Shown here one piece after another: positions 44,598 through 55,990 of a stretch of 64,000 nt of DNA. The first letter of the stretch is position 1. Each line of letters starts with the position of its first letter. The position numbers and the translations under genes were made by a program. Below the pieces are notes generated by a model. The model saw only the letters and a list, made by a program, of their open reading frames with translations. It searched no databases and was not told the DNA's origin. This stretch comes from Halomonas sp. 54_146 (GTDB lineage: Bacteria; Pseudomonadota; Gammaproteobacteria; Pseudomonadales; Halomonadaceae): NCBI RefSeq assembly GCF_001507855.1, contig NZ_LGEN01000004.1, positions 62,001 through 126,000 on the forward strand. The letters run 5' to 3'.

Positions 44598-44987
44598 TTA
44601 TTTACCCATTTTGTCGAAGATCTTATTGAGCTTCTCTTCAAGGGTAGCGGCAGTGAACGGCTTGACGACATAGCCGTTAGCGCCCGCTTGTGCGGCCGCA
44701 ATGATGTTTTCTTTTTTGGCTTCAGCGGTCACCATCAGCACAGGAAGCCCTTTCAAGGCCTCGTCCTGGCGGATCTCCTTGAGCATTTCTAAACCGTCTA
44801 GATTCGGCATATTCCAGTCGGACACCACAAACTCAAAGTTGCCAGCGCGCAGCTTATTGAGTGCGTCTTGCCCATCTTCCGCCTCATCCACATTAGTGAA
44901 GCCTAACTCCTTTAGTAGACTACGCACGATCCGACGCATGGTAGGAAAGTCGTCTACAACCAGGAAGCTCATATTCTTATCTGCCAT
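44598..44987 (-). CDS. cheY: Chemotaxis response regulator CheY
   Basis: A 129-residue single receiver domain. It has the acidic pocket ([10 protein letters not shown]), the phosphorylated Asp in [15 protein letters not shown], the Thr in [14 protein letters not shown] and the Lys in [12 protein letters not shown]. When phosphorylated by CheA it binds the flagellar switch. GAGGA precedes the ATG. Confidence 0.98.
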   Translation of the reverse strand: MADKNMSFLVVDDFPTMRRIVRSLLKELGFTNVDEAEDGQDALNKLRAGNFEFVVSDWNMPNLDGLEMLKEIRQDEALKGLPVLMVTAEAKKENIIAAAQAGANGYVVKPFTAATLEEKLNKIFDKMGK

Positions 44988-45064
44988 CGGTCATCCTCTA
45001 TTCAGTTCATGGCGCAGGGGGCGACTGAAACGTACAGTCATGGTTTAGTGGTTAAAACGCTTAC

Positions 45065-46759
45065 TTAAAACTCTTCCCACTCTTCGTGACTGCTGTGCTG
45101 TACAGCAGGACGACGGAGCGGTGGCTGGCTGGCACTGGGCACACGCGGCGTGGTGGGAGCCGGTTTGCCAGCAGACGGCAGCTGATGAGATGCCGCCTGC
45201 ATACCTAACAGCTTAAAGACGGCCACTGCCTGCTCTAAGCGATTTGCCTGCTCTTCAAGGGACGCAGCGGCGGCAGAGGCTTGTTGCACCAACGCAGCGT
45301 TCTGCTGGGTCACTTGGTCCATCTGTCCAACGGCCTGACTGACTTGCTCAATGCCGTCACTCTGCTCTTGAGAAGCAGCGGAAATTTCGTCCATAATATC
45401 GGTCACGCGGCGCACTGCGGTAACCACATCCGACATTGTGGTACCCGCCTGCTCAACCAGCGTGGAACCCTGTTGAATCTGTGTTACCGAGGCATCAATC
45501 AGGGTTTTAATCTCTTTCGCCGCATCCGCACTGCGGATCGCCAAATTGCGGACTTCGCCCGCTACCACGGCAAAGCCGCGCCCTTGCTCGCCCGCACGTG
45601 CAGCTTCTACCGAAGCATTTAGCGATAAGATATTGGTTTGAAAAGCAATCGAATCAATAACACTAGTAATATCAGCGACTTTTTTCGAGCTGGTAGAGAT
45701 GCCGTGCATGGTCTGAACCACTTGCGCCACCACTTGCCCACCGCGCTCGGCGGTAGTAGAAGCATCAGCAGCCAGCGTACTGGCTTGGCGGGCATTGTCG
45801 GCATTCTGCTTCACCGTTGCGGTCATCTCTTCCATGCTGGCCGCGGTTTCTTGAATGGAGGCAGCCTGCTGTTCAGTGCGCGAGGAGAGATCAGCGTTGC
45901 CGCTGGCAATTTCTCGGGTGCCGTAGTGAATTTCGTTACTGCCTTCACGTACTCGGCTAACGATATTAGTAAGATTTTGCTGCATGGCGCCCATAGCACC
46001 GAATAATCGGCCAATTTCATTTTTGCCTGCTTCCGGCAACGGATCAGTTAAATCAGCCTCGGCAATGGCATCCAGTCGCTGCACCGCACCTCTTAGCGGT
46101 GCAATGACCGTGCGGCGTAAGCCTATGTAAATGACCAGTGTCATCAGTAGCGCAAAGATCACTACGGCGGCGTTAATCATGGTGAAGAGATTACCTTCCG
46201 CCTCTGCATCAGCTTGAATGGTCTCTACTCGATCAAAGGCGTAGTCCACAAACGCGGTCATGCTAGCAGCAAGACTCGCGAGTGGCTCCATCAGCTCTTC
46301 GCGTAAATTGTTGTAGCCATTAAGGTCCATATACTCAAAAGTGGCGTGCTGCTGCTTCACCAGCGCCGTTACAGTGCGAAAATCTTCTATCAACACAGCG
46401 CCCAGCGGTTCGCCTTGCAGAGTGCGTGGGGTTGCAGCAAAGCGCTCAAAACGCTCCTCGGATCGTTCGATGCGATCACCGGCAATCGCCGCCTGTTGAT
46501 TGGATTGAGGCGTTTGACCTGCCATCAAATAGTTAGAGGCGGTCTCCATGGCCAGCATGGCTTCGTTTAACAATGAATCGGCGCGATTGATTTCATTTAA
46601 CTGCGCATCGCTTATACGACTGAGGGTGGCCAGATTGGTTTGTGCATTGCGGTCTGACACAAACCCTAACCCTGCGATCACGAGAATCAGAGCGACGAAG
46701 CAGGCGAGTGCGGCAATGACAGCGGCGTGAATACTCAAATTGCGCAGTAAACGATTCAT
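45065..46759 (-). CDS. Methyl-accepting chemotaxis protein, four-helix-bundle sensor
   Basis: A 564-residue Tar-like receptor. TM1 is about 13-36, the periplasmic helical domain about 37-190, TM2 about 195-215, then HAMP and the signalling hairpin with the tip [18 protein letters not shown]. The protein ends EEWEEF, a CheR/CheB tether like the NWETF of E. coli receptors. It lies between cheB and cheY. An arginine pattern in the sensor like that of Tar/Tsr is not obvious, so the ligand is open. Confidence 0.95.
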   Translation of the reverse strand: MNRLLRNLSIHAAVIAALACFVALILVIAGLGFVSDRNAQTNLATLSRISDAQLNEINRADSLLNEAMLAMETASNYLMAGQTPQSNQQAAIAGDRIERSEERFERFAATPRTLQGEPLGAVLIEDFRTVTALVKQQHATFEYMDLNGYNNLREELMEPLASLAASMTAFVDYAFDRVETIQADAEAEGNLFTMINAAVVIFALLMTLVIYIGLRRTVIAPLRGAVQRLDAIAEADLTDPLPEAGKNEIGRLFGAMGAMQQNLTNIVSRVREGSNEIHYGTREIASGNADLSSRTEQQAASIQETAASMEEMTATVKQNADNARQASTLAADASTTAERGGQVVAQVVQTMHGISTSSKKVADITSVIDSIAFQTNILSLNASVEAARAGEQGRGFAVVAGEVRNLAIRSADAAKEIKTLIDASVTQIQQGSTLVEQAGTTMSDVVTAVRRVTDIMDEISAASQEQSDGIEQVSQAVGQMDQVTQQNAALVQQASAAAASLEEQANRLEQAVAVFKLLGMQAASHQLPSAGKPAPTTPRVPSASQPPLRRPAVQHSSHEEWEEF

Positions 46760-46801
46760 TGAAAATTCCCTTGTGAGCTTATTAAGTTTTTATAGATGTC
46801 G

Positions 46802-47863
46802 CTACACGCGCTGCGCGCGCCCTGAAGCAGCGATTAGCGCCATCATGCGCGTAGGGATGTCGTCTAACGCCACCACTTCCTGCGCACCGCCTACCGCAAT
46901 GGCTTCACGGGGCATACCGAACACCACGCAGGACTCTTCATTCTGGGCAATGGTGGGTGCACCGGCTTCACGCATTTCAAGCAGCCCTGCAGCGCCGTCT
47001 TTGCCCATGCCGGTCAGAATCACACCAATAGAGTTCTTGCCTGCGTGCTGAGCCGCTGAGTGAAACAGTACGTCTACCGATGGGCGGTGGCGATTCACCG
47101 GCGGGCCGCTATCTAAACGGGCTACGTAGTTAGCCCCGCTGCGCGCTAATTTCAGGTGCTGATCACCAGGCGCGATATAGGCATGACCCGGCAGGATGCG
47201 TTCGCCGTCGGTCGCCTCTTTGACGGTAATCCGACACAGCCGGTCTAATCGCTCGGCAAATGAGCGGGTAAACCCACCGGGCATATGCTGGGTAATCAAA
47301 ATCGCCGGGGCGTTAGCGGGCAAAGGCTCAAGCACTGCTCGAATGGCTTCGGTGCCGCCAGTTGAAGCACCGATAATAATCAGCTTCTCACTGGAAATTA
47401 GCGGAGCCTTTAGCGCCGTTGGCGGCGGGGTGTTTTTATGCCGCGCCTTACGAGGCCGCGAGCGCGCTGCAGCACGCAGTTTTTCGGCAATCTCGTCAGC
47501 GTACTCCATCATGCCATTGCGAATGCCAAGGCTTGGCTTGGAGACAAAATCTAGCGCTCCTAGCTCAAGGGCGCGCAGGGTGATTTCCGAGCCGCTTTGC
47601 GTTAACGACGACACCATCAACACCGGCATGGGGCGCAAGCGCATTAAGCGCTCAAGGAAATCCAAGCCATCCATGCGTGGCATTTCAACGTCTAGCGTTA
47701 ACACATCAGGATTGTGCTGTTTAATCAAATCCCTGGCGGCAATCGGGTCTGGTGCCACCGCCACGACTTCCATATCCGGCTGGGAATTAATGATTTCCGT
47801 TAACAAATCGCGAATCAGCGCCGAATCATCGACGCACAGTACTTTGATCTTGGCTGCGCTCAA
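46802..47863 (-). CDS. cheB: Chemotaxis methylesterase/deamidase CheB
   Basis: A 353-residue response regulator with a TTG start after GAGGAGG. The receiver domain has the phosphorylated Asp in [12 protein letters not shown]. The catalytic domain has the triad Ser ([10 protein letters not shown]), His ([11 protein letters not shown]) and Asp ([12 protein letters not shown]). It removes methyl groups from the receptors. It follows cheR after about 90 bases. Confidence 0.97.
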   Translation of the reverse strand: MSAAKIKVLCVDDSALIRDLLTEIINSQPDMEVVAVAPDPIAARDLIKQHNPDVLTLDVEMPRMDGLDFLERLMRLRPMPVLMVSSLTQSGSEITLRALELGALDFVSKPSLGIRNGMMEYADEIAEKLRAAARSRPRKARHKNTPPPTALKAPLISSEKLIIIGASTGGTEAIRAVLEPLPANAPAILITQHMPGGFTRSFAERLDRLCRITVKEATDGERILPGHAYIAPGDQHLKLARSGANYVARLDSGPPVNRHRPSVDVLFHSAAQHAGKNSIGVILTGMGKDGAAGLLEMREAGAPTIAQNEESCVVFGMPREAIAVGGAQEVVALDDIPTRMMALIAASGRAQRV

Positions 47864-47953
47864 AGCACGCCTCCTCTTGCTATAGACGCCTGATGTGTCA
47901 TTGCAATCGCCGCCGCTACAGCGCCTGAAGCAATCATAAGGACACGTAAATGT

Positions 47954-48835
47954 TCATTTTTTTGCCAGCGTATAAACGGTCTGGCCACGCAGTTTGAAAG
48001 CGTCACTTATGTACGAGAAATTTTCTGAGTGGCCTGCAAACAGCAAACCATCAGACTTCATCAGTGGCGCAAACCGCTTCAGAATTTTTGCCTGAGTGTC
48101 TTTATCAAAATAAATCATGATGTTGCGACAAAATACTGCGTCAAATGGGCCTTTAATCGGCCATTGTGGCGCCAACAAATTAAGCGGCATGAACTCTACC
48201 AGAGCCGATACTTCAGGCCGAACTCTGGCAAACCCTTCATGGCGCCCGGTGCCTTTTTGAAAAAAGCGTTTAACGCGCACTTCATCTAGCTTGCGCACCT
48301 GCTCTTGGGGGTAAACACCCGTGCGAGCTTTCGCCAGGGCTTCCGTATCAATATCGGTGGCGATAACTTTCGCCTGTGCGGCTTTAGGGCCTAGCGTTTC
48401 CAGCAGGGTCATGGCGAGCGAGTAAGGCTCTTCCCCCGTTGAAGCCGCTGAGCACCAAATAGTGACCGGTTCTTGCTTATGCCTAATATGCTCAGCCAAC
48501 AGCGGAAAATGATGAGCTTCACGAAAAAAAGCCGTGAGGTTGGTGGTTAGCGCGTTGGTAAAGGCTTCCCACTCTTTAGCGTCGGGTTGACGCTCTAAAC
48601 GCACCAAGTAATCCGTAAAGCGCGTCATTCCATGGTGACGCAGCCGCTTCGCTAAGCGGCTGTAGACCATCTCACGCTTATGCTCGGCCAACACAATACC
48701 CGCTCGTTGATAAATCAACTCGCGAATACGTGAAAAATCAGCATCGGTCAGAATCAGATCACGCTCTATCTGATTGCTGGATGCCCACTGCCCATCGACA
48801 ACCCGTTCACGTTGTTCGGTCAAAACGCTTCCCAC
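47954..48835 (-). CDS. cheR: Chemotaxis methyltransferase CheR
   Basis: A 293-residue SAM-dependent enzyme that methylates receptor glutamates. It has an N-terminal helical domain, then [18 protein letters not shown] (SAM loop), [20 protein letters not shown] and [14 protein letters not shown] beta subdomain can bind receptor tails such as those ending EEWxxF. The open start is GTG at 48835; a TTG at 48823 that overlaps the preceding stop has better spacing to GAGGAG and may be the true start. Confidence 0.96.
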   Translation of the reverse strand: MGSVLTEQRERVVDGQWASSNQIERDLILTDADFSRIRELIYQRAGIVLAEHKREMVYSRLAKRLRHHGMTRFTDYLVRLERQPDAKEWEAFTNALTTNLTAFFREAHHFPLLAEHIRHKQEPVTIWCSAASTGEEPYSLAMTLLETLGPKAAQAKVIATDIDTEALAKARTGVYPQEQVRKLDEVRVKRFFQKGTGRHEGFARVRPEVSALVEFMPLNLLAPQWPIKGPFDAVFCRNIMIYFDKDTQAKILKRFAPLMKSDGLLFAGHSENFSYISDAFKLRGQTVYTLAKK

Positions 48836-50988
48836 TCCTCTACTGAGGCGTTTTGCCGTTTCACAGGCAAATTCGCCGATGTAGCCTTATGCTGAGCAGC
48901 AAGCCTATTGGGCAGTTGCGCAACGGGTGTTGAGCCTGCATTCCCAGGCGAACGTAGCGCGCCCTTGCTATCTAACCTGAATGCTTCCACCGAAAGTGCT
49001 AATAGCCCCGCCTGTTGCTCTAGAGAGACCGCCGCTCGCGCGGTTTCTTGAACCCGCACGGCATTACGCTGAGTGGCTTGATCCATTTCTGCGACGGCTT
49101 GATTGACCTGGGCGATACCGCTGCTCTGCTCTTCAGACGCTGCCGAGATTTCATGCATAATTTGCGTAACATTACGGGCCGCTTCAGCCACTTCGGCAAT
49201 CGCCGCTTCGGCTTTTTTCACCAGCCCAGCACCGGCCCCCACCTCTCGGTTAGAACCGTCAATCAAACCGCGAATTTCTTGAGCAGCGCCAGCACTACGG
49301 CTTGCCAGTTTGCGTACCTCTTCGGCCACCACAGCGAAGCCACGACCATGCTCACCGGCACGGGCCGCTTCCACCGACGCGTTTAGCGCCAAAATATTGG
49401 TTTGAAATGCAATGGAGTCGATCACATTAATGATGTCGCTCATCTGCTGCGAGCTTTGAGTAATTCGCTGCATGTTGTCGACCAGCTGTGTCATCAACTC
49501 GCCAGTATTGGTGACTTGTATGGCATTTTTATCGGCTAACTGGCGTGCTTCTTGAGCGTTATCGCTGTTTTGTTTTACCGTCGCGGTCATCTCTTCCATA
49601 CTGGAAGCTGTTTGCTGCAAAGACGCTGCCTGCTGCTCGGTACGCGACGATAGCTCTTCGTTTCCGCTGGCGATGTCTTGCGCGGCAGGGGTCACAACAT
49701 CGATCCCTCCTTTGACATCGGCAATGATACTGCTGAGGCTTTTACGCATGGTGTCCAGGGAGTCCATCAACTGGCCCACTTCATCTCGCCGCCGGGCAGG
49801 CACTTTAGCGGCTAGGTTGCCGCCCGCAATTTGCAGCGTAAACCGGGCGGCACTATTTAATGGTCGTACAATAGCGCGCAGGGTCACCACACCGATTAAA
49901 ATCAACAGCAGCAAGCCAATGCCCAGCACCAGCGCTTGAGCGCCTACCATGACAGTTTGGCCTTGCTCCGCATCTCCAGCCATCACTTCAGCCGCCTGCT
50001 GCTTTTGCGCAATCAGTTGATTGACCATGCTGGATAGCGCGCGACCATCGCGGGTCATTACACTGATCACGGCATCCAGGCCGGTAAACGCTTGGTAGGT
50101 TTCTTCCGCCTGAAGGACGCTGGCGGCTTGACCCATACCGTTTTCCAGAAATGCCTGCAATTGCTCATCAAATTCTGTCGCGAGTACCGTCGCATTGACG
50201 TCACGGGAGTAGTACTCCTGCCAAACTGCCGCGACCTGTTCAGCGCTAGTCTCAATGCTTTCGCCCATTTCAAAGCGCTGGTTAATAAGTTCCATGCGTT
50301 CGGGCTCAATCATTGCTTGTCGCGTCTGAGCAATGGCCTGATCAATCTGTTGCAAGCGAATAACGTCACGTAAGCCATCATTATTCAACTGACCCAAGCG
50401 CTCACCAGAGACATTCAAGCCATACAGGCCTAAACCACCGCTCACCAGCAGCAGTAACCCTGCCAGTACAATCATGCCCGCTAACTTGGCACGAATAGTA
50501 TTGAAACGCACCCGCGCTAAGCGATTAAAAACGCCTTTCTGACGTAAACGGCCTTTATCTAAATAGAGCCCCTTATTGCGCCCTCCACGTATCTCAGCGT
50601 AAGCACGCTCTGCCTGCTCAATGGCTACTCGCGTGGCCTGAACGCGTACCGAGGCATAACCAACGACTTGTTCGTTTTCGACAATCGGCGTCACGCTGGC
50701 ATCCACCCAGTAGTGGTCACCATTTTTGCAGCGATTTTTAACCAGCCCGCGCCACGTATCTCCCGCTTGCACCGTTTGCCATAGGTTCTCAAAGGCGGCA
50801 GGCGGCATATCAGGGTGACGAATTAAATTATGCGGTGCTCCTATCAGCTCTGCATGTTCAAACCCACTAATGTCGATAAACGCGGGGTTCGCATAGGTAA
50901 TGCGCCCTTTGGTATCGGTACGTGAGACTAAGAAGTCGTCCTCTTTTAGCTCAACTTCACGCTGAGTGACTGGCTGATTATTACGCAT
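48820..50988 (-). CDS. PAS-containing methyl-accepting chemotaxis protein (Aer-like, with periplasmic domain)
   Basis: A 722-residue receptor. The N-terminal cytoplasmic PAS domain (about 12-125, [20 protein letters not shown] ... [14 protein letters not shown]) is like that of the redox sensor Aer. Unlike Aer there are two membrane helices (about 170-192 and 350-372) around a periplasmic helical domain of about 155 residues, so it may sense both inside and outside. HAMP and the signalling hairpin follow. It ends EEWEAF. It overlaps the start of cheR by up to 16 bases. Confidence 0.94.
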   Translation of the reverse strand: MRNNQPVTQREVELKEDDFLVSRTDTKGRITYANPAFIDISGFEHAELIGAPHNLIRHPDMPPAAFENLWQTVQAGDTWRGLVKNRCKNGDHYWVDASVTPIVENEQVVGYASVRVQATRVAIEQAERAYAEIRGGRNKGLYLDKGRLRQKGVFNRLARVRFNTIRAKLAGMIVLAGLLLLVSGGLGLYGLNVSGERLGQLNNDGLRDVIRLQQIDQAIAQTRQAMIEPERMELINQRFEMGESIETSAEQVAAVWQEYYSRDVNATVLATEFDEQLQAFLENGMGQAASVLQAEETYQAFTGLDAVISVMTRDGRALSSMVNQLIAQKQQAAEVMAGDAEQGQTVMVGAQALVLGIGLLLLILIGVVTLRAIVRPLNSAARFTLQIAGGNLAAKVPARRRDEVGQLMDSLDTMRKSLSSIIADVKGGIDVVTPAAQDIASGNEELSSRTEQQAASLQQTASSMEEMTATVKQNSDNAQEARQLADKNAIQVTNTGELMTQLVDNMQRITQSSQQMSDIINVIDSIAFQTNILALNASVEAARAGEHGRGFAVVAEEVRKLASRSAGAAQEIRGLIDGSNREVGAGAGLVKKAEAAIAEVAEAARNVTQIMHEISAASEEQSSGIAQVNQAVAEMDQATQRNAVRVQETARAAVSLEQQAGLLALSVEAFRLDSKGALRSPGNAGSTPVAQLPNRLAAQHKATSANLPVKRQNASVEEWEAF

Positions 50989-51050
50989 GGCCTACCTTTT
51001 TTTAGTATTTTATTGTTCAAAAAAAAACCGTACCTGCTCTGCCAAGCAGT

Positions 51051-52346
51051 TTAAAACGACGCCCACTCTTCAGTGTGTTGCGCTGGTTTTCTATGGTTTT
51101 CAGGGGTAAGTTTCGCTGCCGATGGCAAGGCAGCCGATGGCGTGGGGTGGCGGCTATTTGGCTGGTCTACGACTCGAAAGCGCTCTACTGCTTCGCGTAA
51201 ACGAGCAGCCTCACTTTCAAGTTCATTGGCACTGCGCGCCGCCTGCTGAACTAGCTGAGCATTTTGTTGCACCACTTGATCCATTTGTGCAACAGCCTGA
51301 TTTACTTGGCCAATACCGCTGCTTTGCTGCTCAGACGCCGCCGCGATTTCATCCATAATGTCGCTAACACGTTGCACGGCTGCGACAAGATCTTGCATCG
51401 TTTGCCCGGCTTGATTCACCCGTTCGGCACCGGTATCAATCTTACTGAGCGTGGTGTCAATCAGCGTGCGGATCTCTTTTGCGGCAGCAGCGCTTCGACT
51501 AGCCAAATTACGCACCTCCTGAGCCACCACGGCAAAGCCTTTGCCATGCTCCCCCGCACGGGCCGCTTCTACCGAGGCATTCAGCGCTAAAATATTGGTT
51601 TGAAAGGCAATATTATCAATAACAGTAACAATATCAGCCACTCGATAAGAGCTAGCGCTAATATCCTGCATGGTGTTAACAATGCCCCCTACTTGTTCAC
51701 CACTACGCTGTGCTGTCAAGGTGGCACTCTGCGCCAATTGACTGGCTTGACGGGCATTATTCGCGTTGTGGCCAACCGTAGAGGCTAACTGCTCCATACT
51801 AGAAGCCGTTTCTTCTAACGAAGATGCTTGCTGTTCTGTGCGTGAAGAAAGATCGTTATTACCAGCGGCTATTTGTTGAGAGCGCTGATAAATCGATGTT
51901 CCGCTAGTACGAACTACACCGACAGTCTGCGAGAGGGAGCCCTGCATATGTGCCATAGCAGTGTAGAGGCGCCCTATTTCATTGTTACCCGGCGAGGTAA
52001 TCCGTTGGCTTAAGTCGCCCTGGGCCATACGCTCAAAATGGCCTACTAAACGATCCAGCGGGCGCAGCACATTGGCCGTCACTCCCCAGATAACCACAAT
52101 CACCGTGGCGACTGTCATAAACACAATGCCTAGCAGCATCCAACGAATCGTCGCGGCAAAATCACTGAAGGCTGCTTGCTGGGTTTGCATATCGTTAGAT
52201 GCTTGTACAATGGCCGCGCCATGATGCAACGCATAAAGACCGACACCACAGGCAATCAGTACAAGTATCGAAAGCGTTGCTAGCACTAGCCCCCAACTAA
52301 GACGCACCGTCATATTATTCATCAATTGCCGCATTCGCTGTGTCAC
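51051..52346 (-). CDS. Methyl-accepting chemotaxis protein with minimal periplasmic loop
   Basis: A receptor of 431 residues from the GTG at 52346 that follows GGAGAGCAGG; the frame allows an ATG at 52403 (450 residues) without a ribosome site. Two membrane helices close to the N-terminus are separated by only about 30 periplasmic residues, so there is no room for a classical ligand domain. HAMP, methylation helices and the tip [18 protein letters not shown] follow. It ends EEWASF. It probably senses membrane or cytoplasmic signals. It lies between cheW and the PAS receptor. Confidence 0.93.
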   Translation of the reverse strand: MTQRMRQLMNNMTVRLSWGLVLATLSILVLIACGVGLYALHHGAAIVQASNDMQTQQAAFSDFAATIRWMLLGIVFMTVATVIVVIWGVTANVLRPLDRLVGHFERMAQGDLSQRITSPGNNEIGRLYTAMAHMQGSLSQTVGVVRTSGTSIYQRSQQIAAGNNDLSSRTEQQASSLEETASSMEQLASTVGHNANNARQASQLAQSATLTAQRSGEQVGGIVNTMQDISASSYRVADIVTVIDNIAFQTNILALNASVEAARAGEHGKGFAVVAQEVRNLASRSAAAAKEIRTLIDTTLSKIDTGAERVNQAGQTMQDLVAAVQRVSDIMDEIAAASEQQSSGIGQVNQAVAQMDQVVQQNAQLVQQAARSANELESEAARLREAVERFRVVDQPNSRHPTPSAALPSAAKLTPENHRKPAQHTEEWASF

Positions 52347-52451
52347 GCCCTGCTCTCCACACAACCAGCACTCCCGTGCACTTTCCTTAGCGCGAGAATG
52401 CATTTTTTAAGAATTTTCAGCACACTTCCTTGTGCCAAGGCACTGATGAAA

Positions 52452-52949
52452 TTAGTGGCTGCTAGTACTCTCAACCAACGCCATTTCTTCGCTGGTCAGT
52501 AGCTTATCGATATCCACAAGTACCAACATACGGTCATCTAAGCTGCCTAAACCACTCAAAAAGTCAGAAGAGAGCGTCACGCCAAATTCCGGTGCAGGTT
52601 TAATCTGATCAGGGGTTAGCGTCATCACATCGGACACGCCATCAACGACGATACCCACGACCCGGTCGGCGACATTGACCACGATCACCACCGTTTGGCC
52701 ACCGTATTCGACGTTCTCTAGGTGAAACTTAATACGCAGATCGACGATAGGCACAATGACGCCACGCAGATTGGTGACCCCTTTTATAAAATCAGGCGCA
52801 TTGGCAATGCGAGTCACGTTTTCGTAACCACGGATTTCCTGCACTTTCAGGATATCAATGGCGTACTCTTCATCTCCCAATGAGAACACCAGAAATTCAC
52901 GGTTTTCGGCTTCTGCTGCCAATACCGCTCCACTGTTTGCCTGGCTCAT
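52452..52949 (-). CDS. cheW: Chemotaxis coupling protein CheW
   Basis: A 165-residue scaffold that links receptors to CheA. It has the CheW fold from residue 18 ([20 protein letters not shown]), the receptor-contact segment [16 protein letters not shown] and [10 protein letters not shown]. Its start overlaps the cheA stop by 4 bases, so the two are made together. Confidence 0.98.
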   Translation of the reverse strand: MSQANSGAVLAAEAENREFLVFSLGDEEYAIDILKVQEIRGYENVTRIANAPDFIKGVTNLRGVIVPIVDLRIKFHLENVEYGGQTVVIVVNVADRVVGIVVDGVSDVMTLTPDQIKPAPEFGVTLSSDFLSGLGSLDDRMLVLVDIDKLLTSEEMALVESTSSH

Positions 52950-55024
52950 GACGACTCCGCCTCCTTGTAGAATGAAAAGTTGTGATTGTTCACTACTTTT
53001 TTACCTGCTTCTTTTTTATACCGGCTTAAACGATGTAACCCGGTAATATCCAGAATTAACGCAACGCTACCATCCCCTAAAATCGTAGCCGCCGAGATAC
53101 CTGGCACTTTGCGGTAATTATCTTCCAAATTTTTGACCACGACCTGCTGTTGCCCCACCAGCTCATCCACCAACATGGCATAGCGTCGACCTTCGCCTTG
53201 CACAATCACGGCGATACTTTTGGTGGGGTCGGTAATGGCGTTCTCGACATCCAGCACTTCGTGAACGGCGATCACGGGCAGGTATTCGTCGCGCACTTTG
53301 ATGACCACGTCGTCACCTGCCATGGCGTACATATCATCTTTAGATGGCTGAAGGGACTCAAGCACCGTAGAAAGCGGCAGAATAAAGATTTCGCCGCCAA
53401 CTTTAATCGACATGCCATCCAAAATGGCCAGTGTCAGCGGCAGCACGATACGGGTGTTGGTACCTTCGCCCAGCTTCGACTGAATTTCGACCCGCCCCCC
53501 CATGCTTTGGATATTACGTTTCACCACATCCATACCAACGCCGCGACCAGACACATCCGTCACTTCTTTGGCGGTTGAGAAGCCAGGGGCAAAAATGAGC
53601 TGGAAGACGTCGTCATCCGACATGTTGTCCGATACGCTCATGCCGTTTTCACGCGCTTTGGTGAGCAACCGGTCACGATCGATACCCGCACCATCATCAC
53701 GCACTTCAATCAGAATATTGCCGCCCTGATGCCGAGCCGACAGCGTCAATTTACCTACCCGCGGCTTGCCAATCGCTTCGCGCTCATCCGGCATTTCAAT
53801 GCCGTGATCAAGGCTATTGCGCACAAGGTGTGTCAACGGATCAGTGATTCGCTCAACCAAGCTTTTATCCAGTTCGGTCGACTTACCTTCGGTAATCAGC
53901 TCAATCTCTTTGCCAAGCTTTCCGGCCGTGTCGCGCACAACGCGGGGGAAGCGACTGAAAACGAATTCCATGGGGATCATACGAATCGACATGACCGCTT
54001 CTTGGAGGTCGCGAGCATTACGCTGCAATAGGCTCATACCATTTTGCAGCGAGCTATTACCCACTGACTGGTCCTCCAAATCGCTGACCGTTTGATCAAG
54101 CATCGACTGGGTAATAATTAACTCGCCTACCAAGTTGATAATTTGATCAACCTTATCAACCGATACACGAATTGATGAGGACTCGGCGGCGGCTTTTTTA
54201 GGCTTTTCTTTAGCGCTGCTTTTGGCAGGATTCGCCTGAGGCGACGCTTTAGGAGCTGGCGCTGCTGGCGTTTCAGCCAGGGTTGCAGGAGCATCCGCCT
54301 GAGGAGCATTTGGTTTTGCAGCGCTTTCGACGGCGGTAATTGATATCTGATCAGGCTCGATAATAAAGCACATGACTGCTTCAATATCGTCGGCACTGTC
54401 GCTGCTTTTGAGCGTTACCTCATAGCGTTTCTCATCCCCAGATTGCGCCAGCACGTCACCCAACTGTTCTAACTCTTCGACCAGTAAGATGCGGTCTTTT
54501 TCATTGACATTAAGCAGTACAACCAGCAGATGAGCTCCCTCATCTGATGCTTCAGCATCGCTCTCAGCACTAGAAGAGGGCGCTAACGATGCTTTTGCTG
54601 GAGCAGCGGGTACAGTTGGTGCATCTAACTGCTCGCCAATCTCATCCAGGGCAATTTGCTGCAGCGTTTGGCAAATTCGCTCGAACGCTTCTTGATTCGG
54701 CTCCTCTTCGCTGCGATAGGCATCGAGTTGCTCATGCATGATGTCTTTAGCCTCTAAAAAAGTGTCTACGAGGTCTGCCCGCAGCGTTAATTCGCCTTTA
54801 CGTGCGTAATCGAGAAGGTTTTCCAGAATGTGCGTGGTTTTTTGTAATACGGTAAAACCAAAGGTTCCCGCGCCCCCCTTGATAGAATGGGCGGCGCGGA
54901 AAATAGCATTAAGCTGTTCGCTGTCGGGGTCATCAACATCCAGTTCCAACAGGTGCTGCTCCATATCCGACAGCAGCTCTTCAGCCTCTTCAAAAAAGGT
55001 GTCAAAAAAATCTGCTATATCCAT
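52946..55024 (-). CDS. cheA: Chemotaxis histidine kinase CheA
   Basis: A 692-residue kinase. It has an Hpt domain with the phosphorylated His ([15 protein letters not shown]), a CheY/CheB-binding domain (about 165-240), a Pro/Ala/Lys linker, and a dimerisation domain from about 290. The ATPase has N-box NSLDHGIE and G boxes [28 protein letters not shown], and a CheW-like regulatory domain ends the protein (about 550-680). All expected domains are present in order. Confidence 0.98.
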   Translation of the reverse strand: MDIADFFDTFFEEAEELLSDMEQHLLELDVDDPDSEQLNAIFRAAHSIKGGAGTFGFTVLQKTTHILENLLDYARKGELTLRADLVDTFLEAKDIMHEQLDAYRSEEEPNQEAFERICQTLQQIALDEIGEQLDAPTVPAAPAKASLAPSSSAESDAEASDEGAHLLVVLLNVNEKDRILLVEELEQLGDVLAQSGDEKRYEVTLKSSDSADDIEAVMCFIIEPDQISITAVESAAKPNAPQADAPATLAETPAAPAPKASPQANPAKSSAKEKPKKAAAESSSIRVSVDKVDQIINLVGELIITQSMLDQTVSDLEDQSVGNSSLQNGMSLLQRNARDLQEAVMSIRMIPMEFVFSRFPRVVRDTAGKLGKEIELITEGKSTELDKSLVERITDPLTHLVRNSLDHGIEMPDEREAIGKPRVGKLTLSARHQGGNILIEVRDDGAGIDRDRLLTKARENGMSVSDNMSDDDVFQLIFAPGFSTAKEVTDVSGRGVGMDVVKRNIQSMGGRVEIQSKLGEGTNTRIVLPLTLAILDGMSIKVGGEIFILPLSTVLESLQPSKDDMYAMAGDDVVIKVRDEYLPVIAVHEVLDVENAITDPTKSIAVIVQGEGRRYAMLVDELVGQQQVVVKNLEDNYRKVPGISAATILGDGSVALILDITGLHRLSRYKKEAGKKVVNNHNFSFYKEAESS

Positions 55025-55066
55025 TCACCGCTCCACCCTTAACGTCGCTTTTATGAAAGGCTTTGA

Positions 55067-55990
55067 TCACTCTGCGTCTTGCGCTAGAGGCTCGTCTTGT
55101 TGTGTTTCTGCTGGCGCTTCAGCTGAGGTAGCCGGTAATGAAGCATTTGCGCCCATAACGGCTGGGTTGCGTATTGCGTCGGCAATTTCCGGCAGTAGCA
55201 CCACCAGCTCAATACGCCGATTGACAGGGTCTGTGGGCTCAGTCTCAGGTAACAGCACTCGATCCGCAAAGCCTGATACGCGCAACAATTGACCTGGGTC
55301 AAACCCGCCAGCAATAAGCTCACGACGCGAGGCATTAGCGCGGTCGTTTGAAAGCTCCCAATTACTGTACCCACGGTAGCCGCCAGCGTAAGGAACGCTG
55401 TCCGTGTGGCCACTTATGCTTAACTCATTAGGGAGTTCATTAAGTAACGGCGCTATAGTGCGTAGCAAACTGCGCATATAGGGTGCGACTTGATCACTAC
55501 CCAGCTCAAACATAGGTCGCTGGTCAGTATCAAACAGCTGGATACGCAGCCCTTCATGGGTCAAGTCAAAGCGCATTTGCGAGCGTAATTGACGTAGCTC
55601 TGGATCAAGCTCGATGGCCCGCTCAATACGCTCTTGAACTTCCATAAAGAAGCGCCTTTCCTGCATGCTTGGGCGGGTACGCTGGAGGGTATCAATACGC
55701 GCCCGCTCACCTTCGCTATGCGTAGGATCAGGCCCGCCACCTGGAATCACACTCGTACTGCCAGCACGATCACCACCGGTGATGGCGGTAACAAGCGGGG
55801 TGCTAAAATAATCGGCCACGCCACGCCGTTCTTCCTCGCTGGCAATACTTAAAATCCATAGCACTAAGAAAAAGGCCATCAAAGCGGTCATAAAGTCCGC
55901 TAATGCAATTTTCCATGCGCCGCCGTGGTGAGCATGAACGACTTTTTTGCGTCGTATGACAATCGGACGCTTGTCACCCCCCTTACTCAT
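55067..55990 (-). CDS. motB: Flagellar motor protein MotB
   Basis: A 307-residue stator subunit. A single helix WKIALADFMTALMAFFLVLW carries the ion-binding Asp. A plug/linker and the OmpA-like peptidoglycan-binding domain (SGHTDSVPYAGGYRGYSNWE ... NRRIELVVLL) follow, then a Glu/Ala-rich tail. The helix pattern is of the proton-type MotB of enterics. Its start overlaps the motA stop by 4 bases. Confidence 0.96.
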   Translation of the reverse strand: MSKGGDKRPIVIRRKKVVHAHHGGAWKIALADFMTALMAFFLVLWILSIASEEERRGVADYFSTPLVTAITGGDRAGSTSVIPGGGPDPTHSEGERARIDTLQRTRPSMQERRFFMEVQERIERAIELDPELRQLRSQMRFDLTHEGLRIQLFDTDQRPMFELGSDQVAPYMRSLLRTIAPLLNELPNELSISGHTDSVPYAGGYRGYSNWELSNDRANASRRELIAGGFDPGQLLRVSGFADRVLLPETEPTDPVNRRIELVVLLPEIADAIRNPAVMGANASLPATSAEAPAETQQDEPLAQDAE

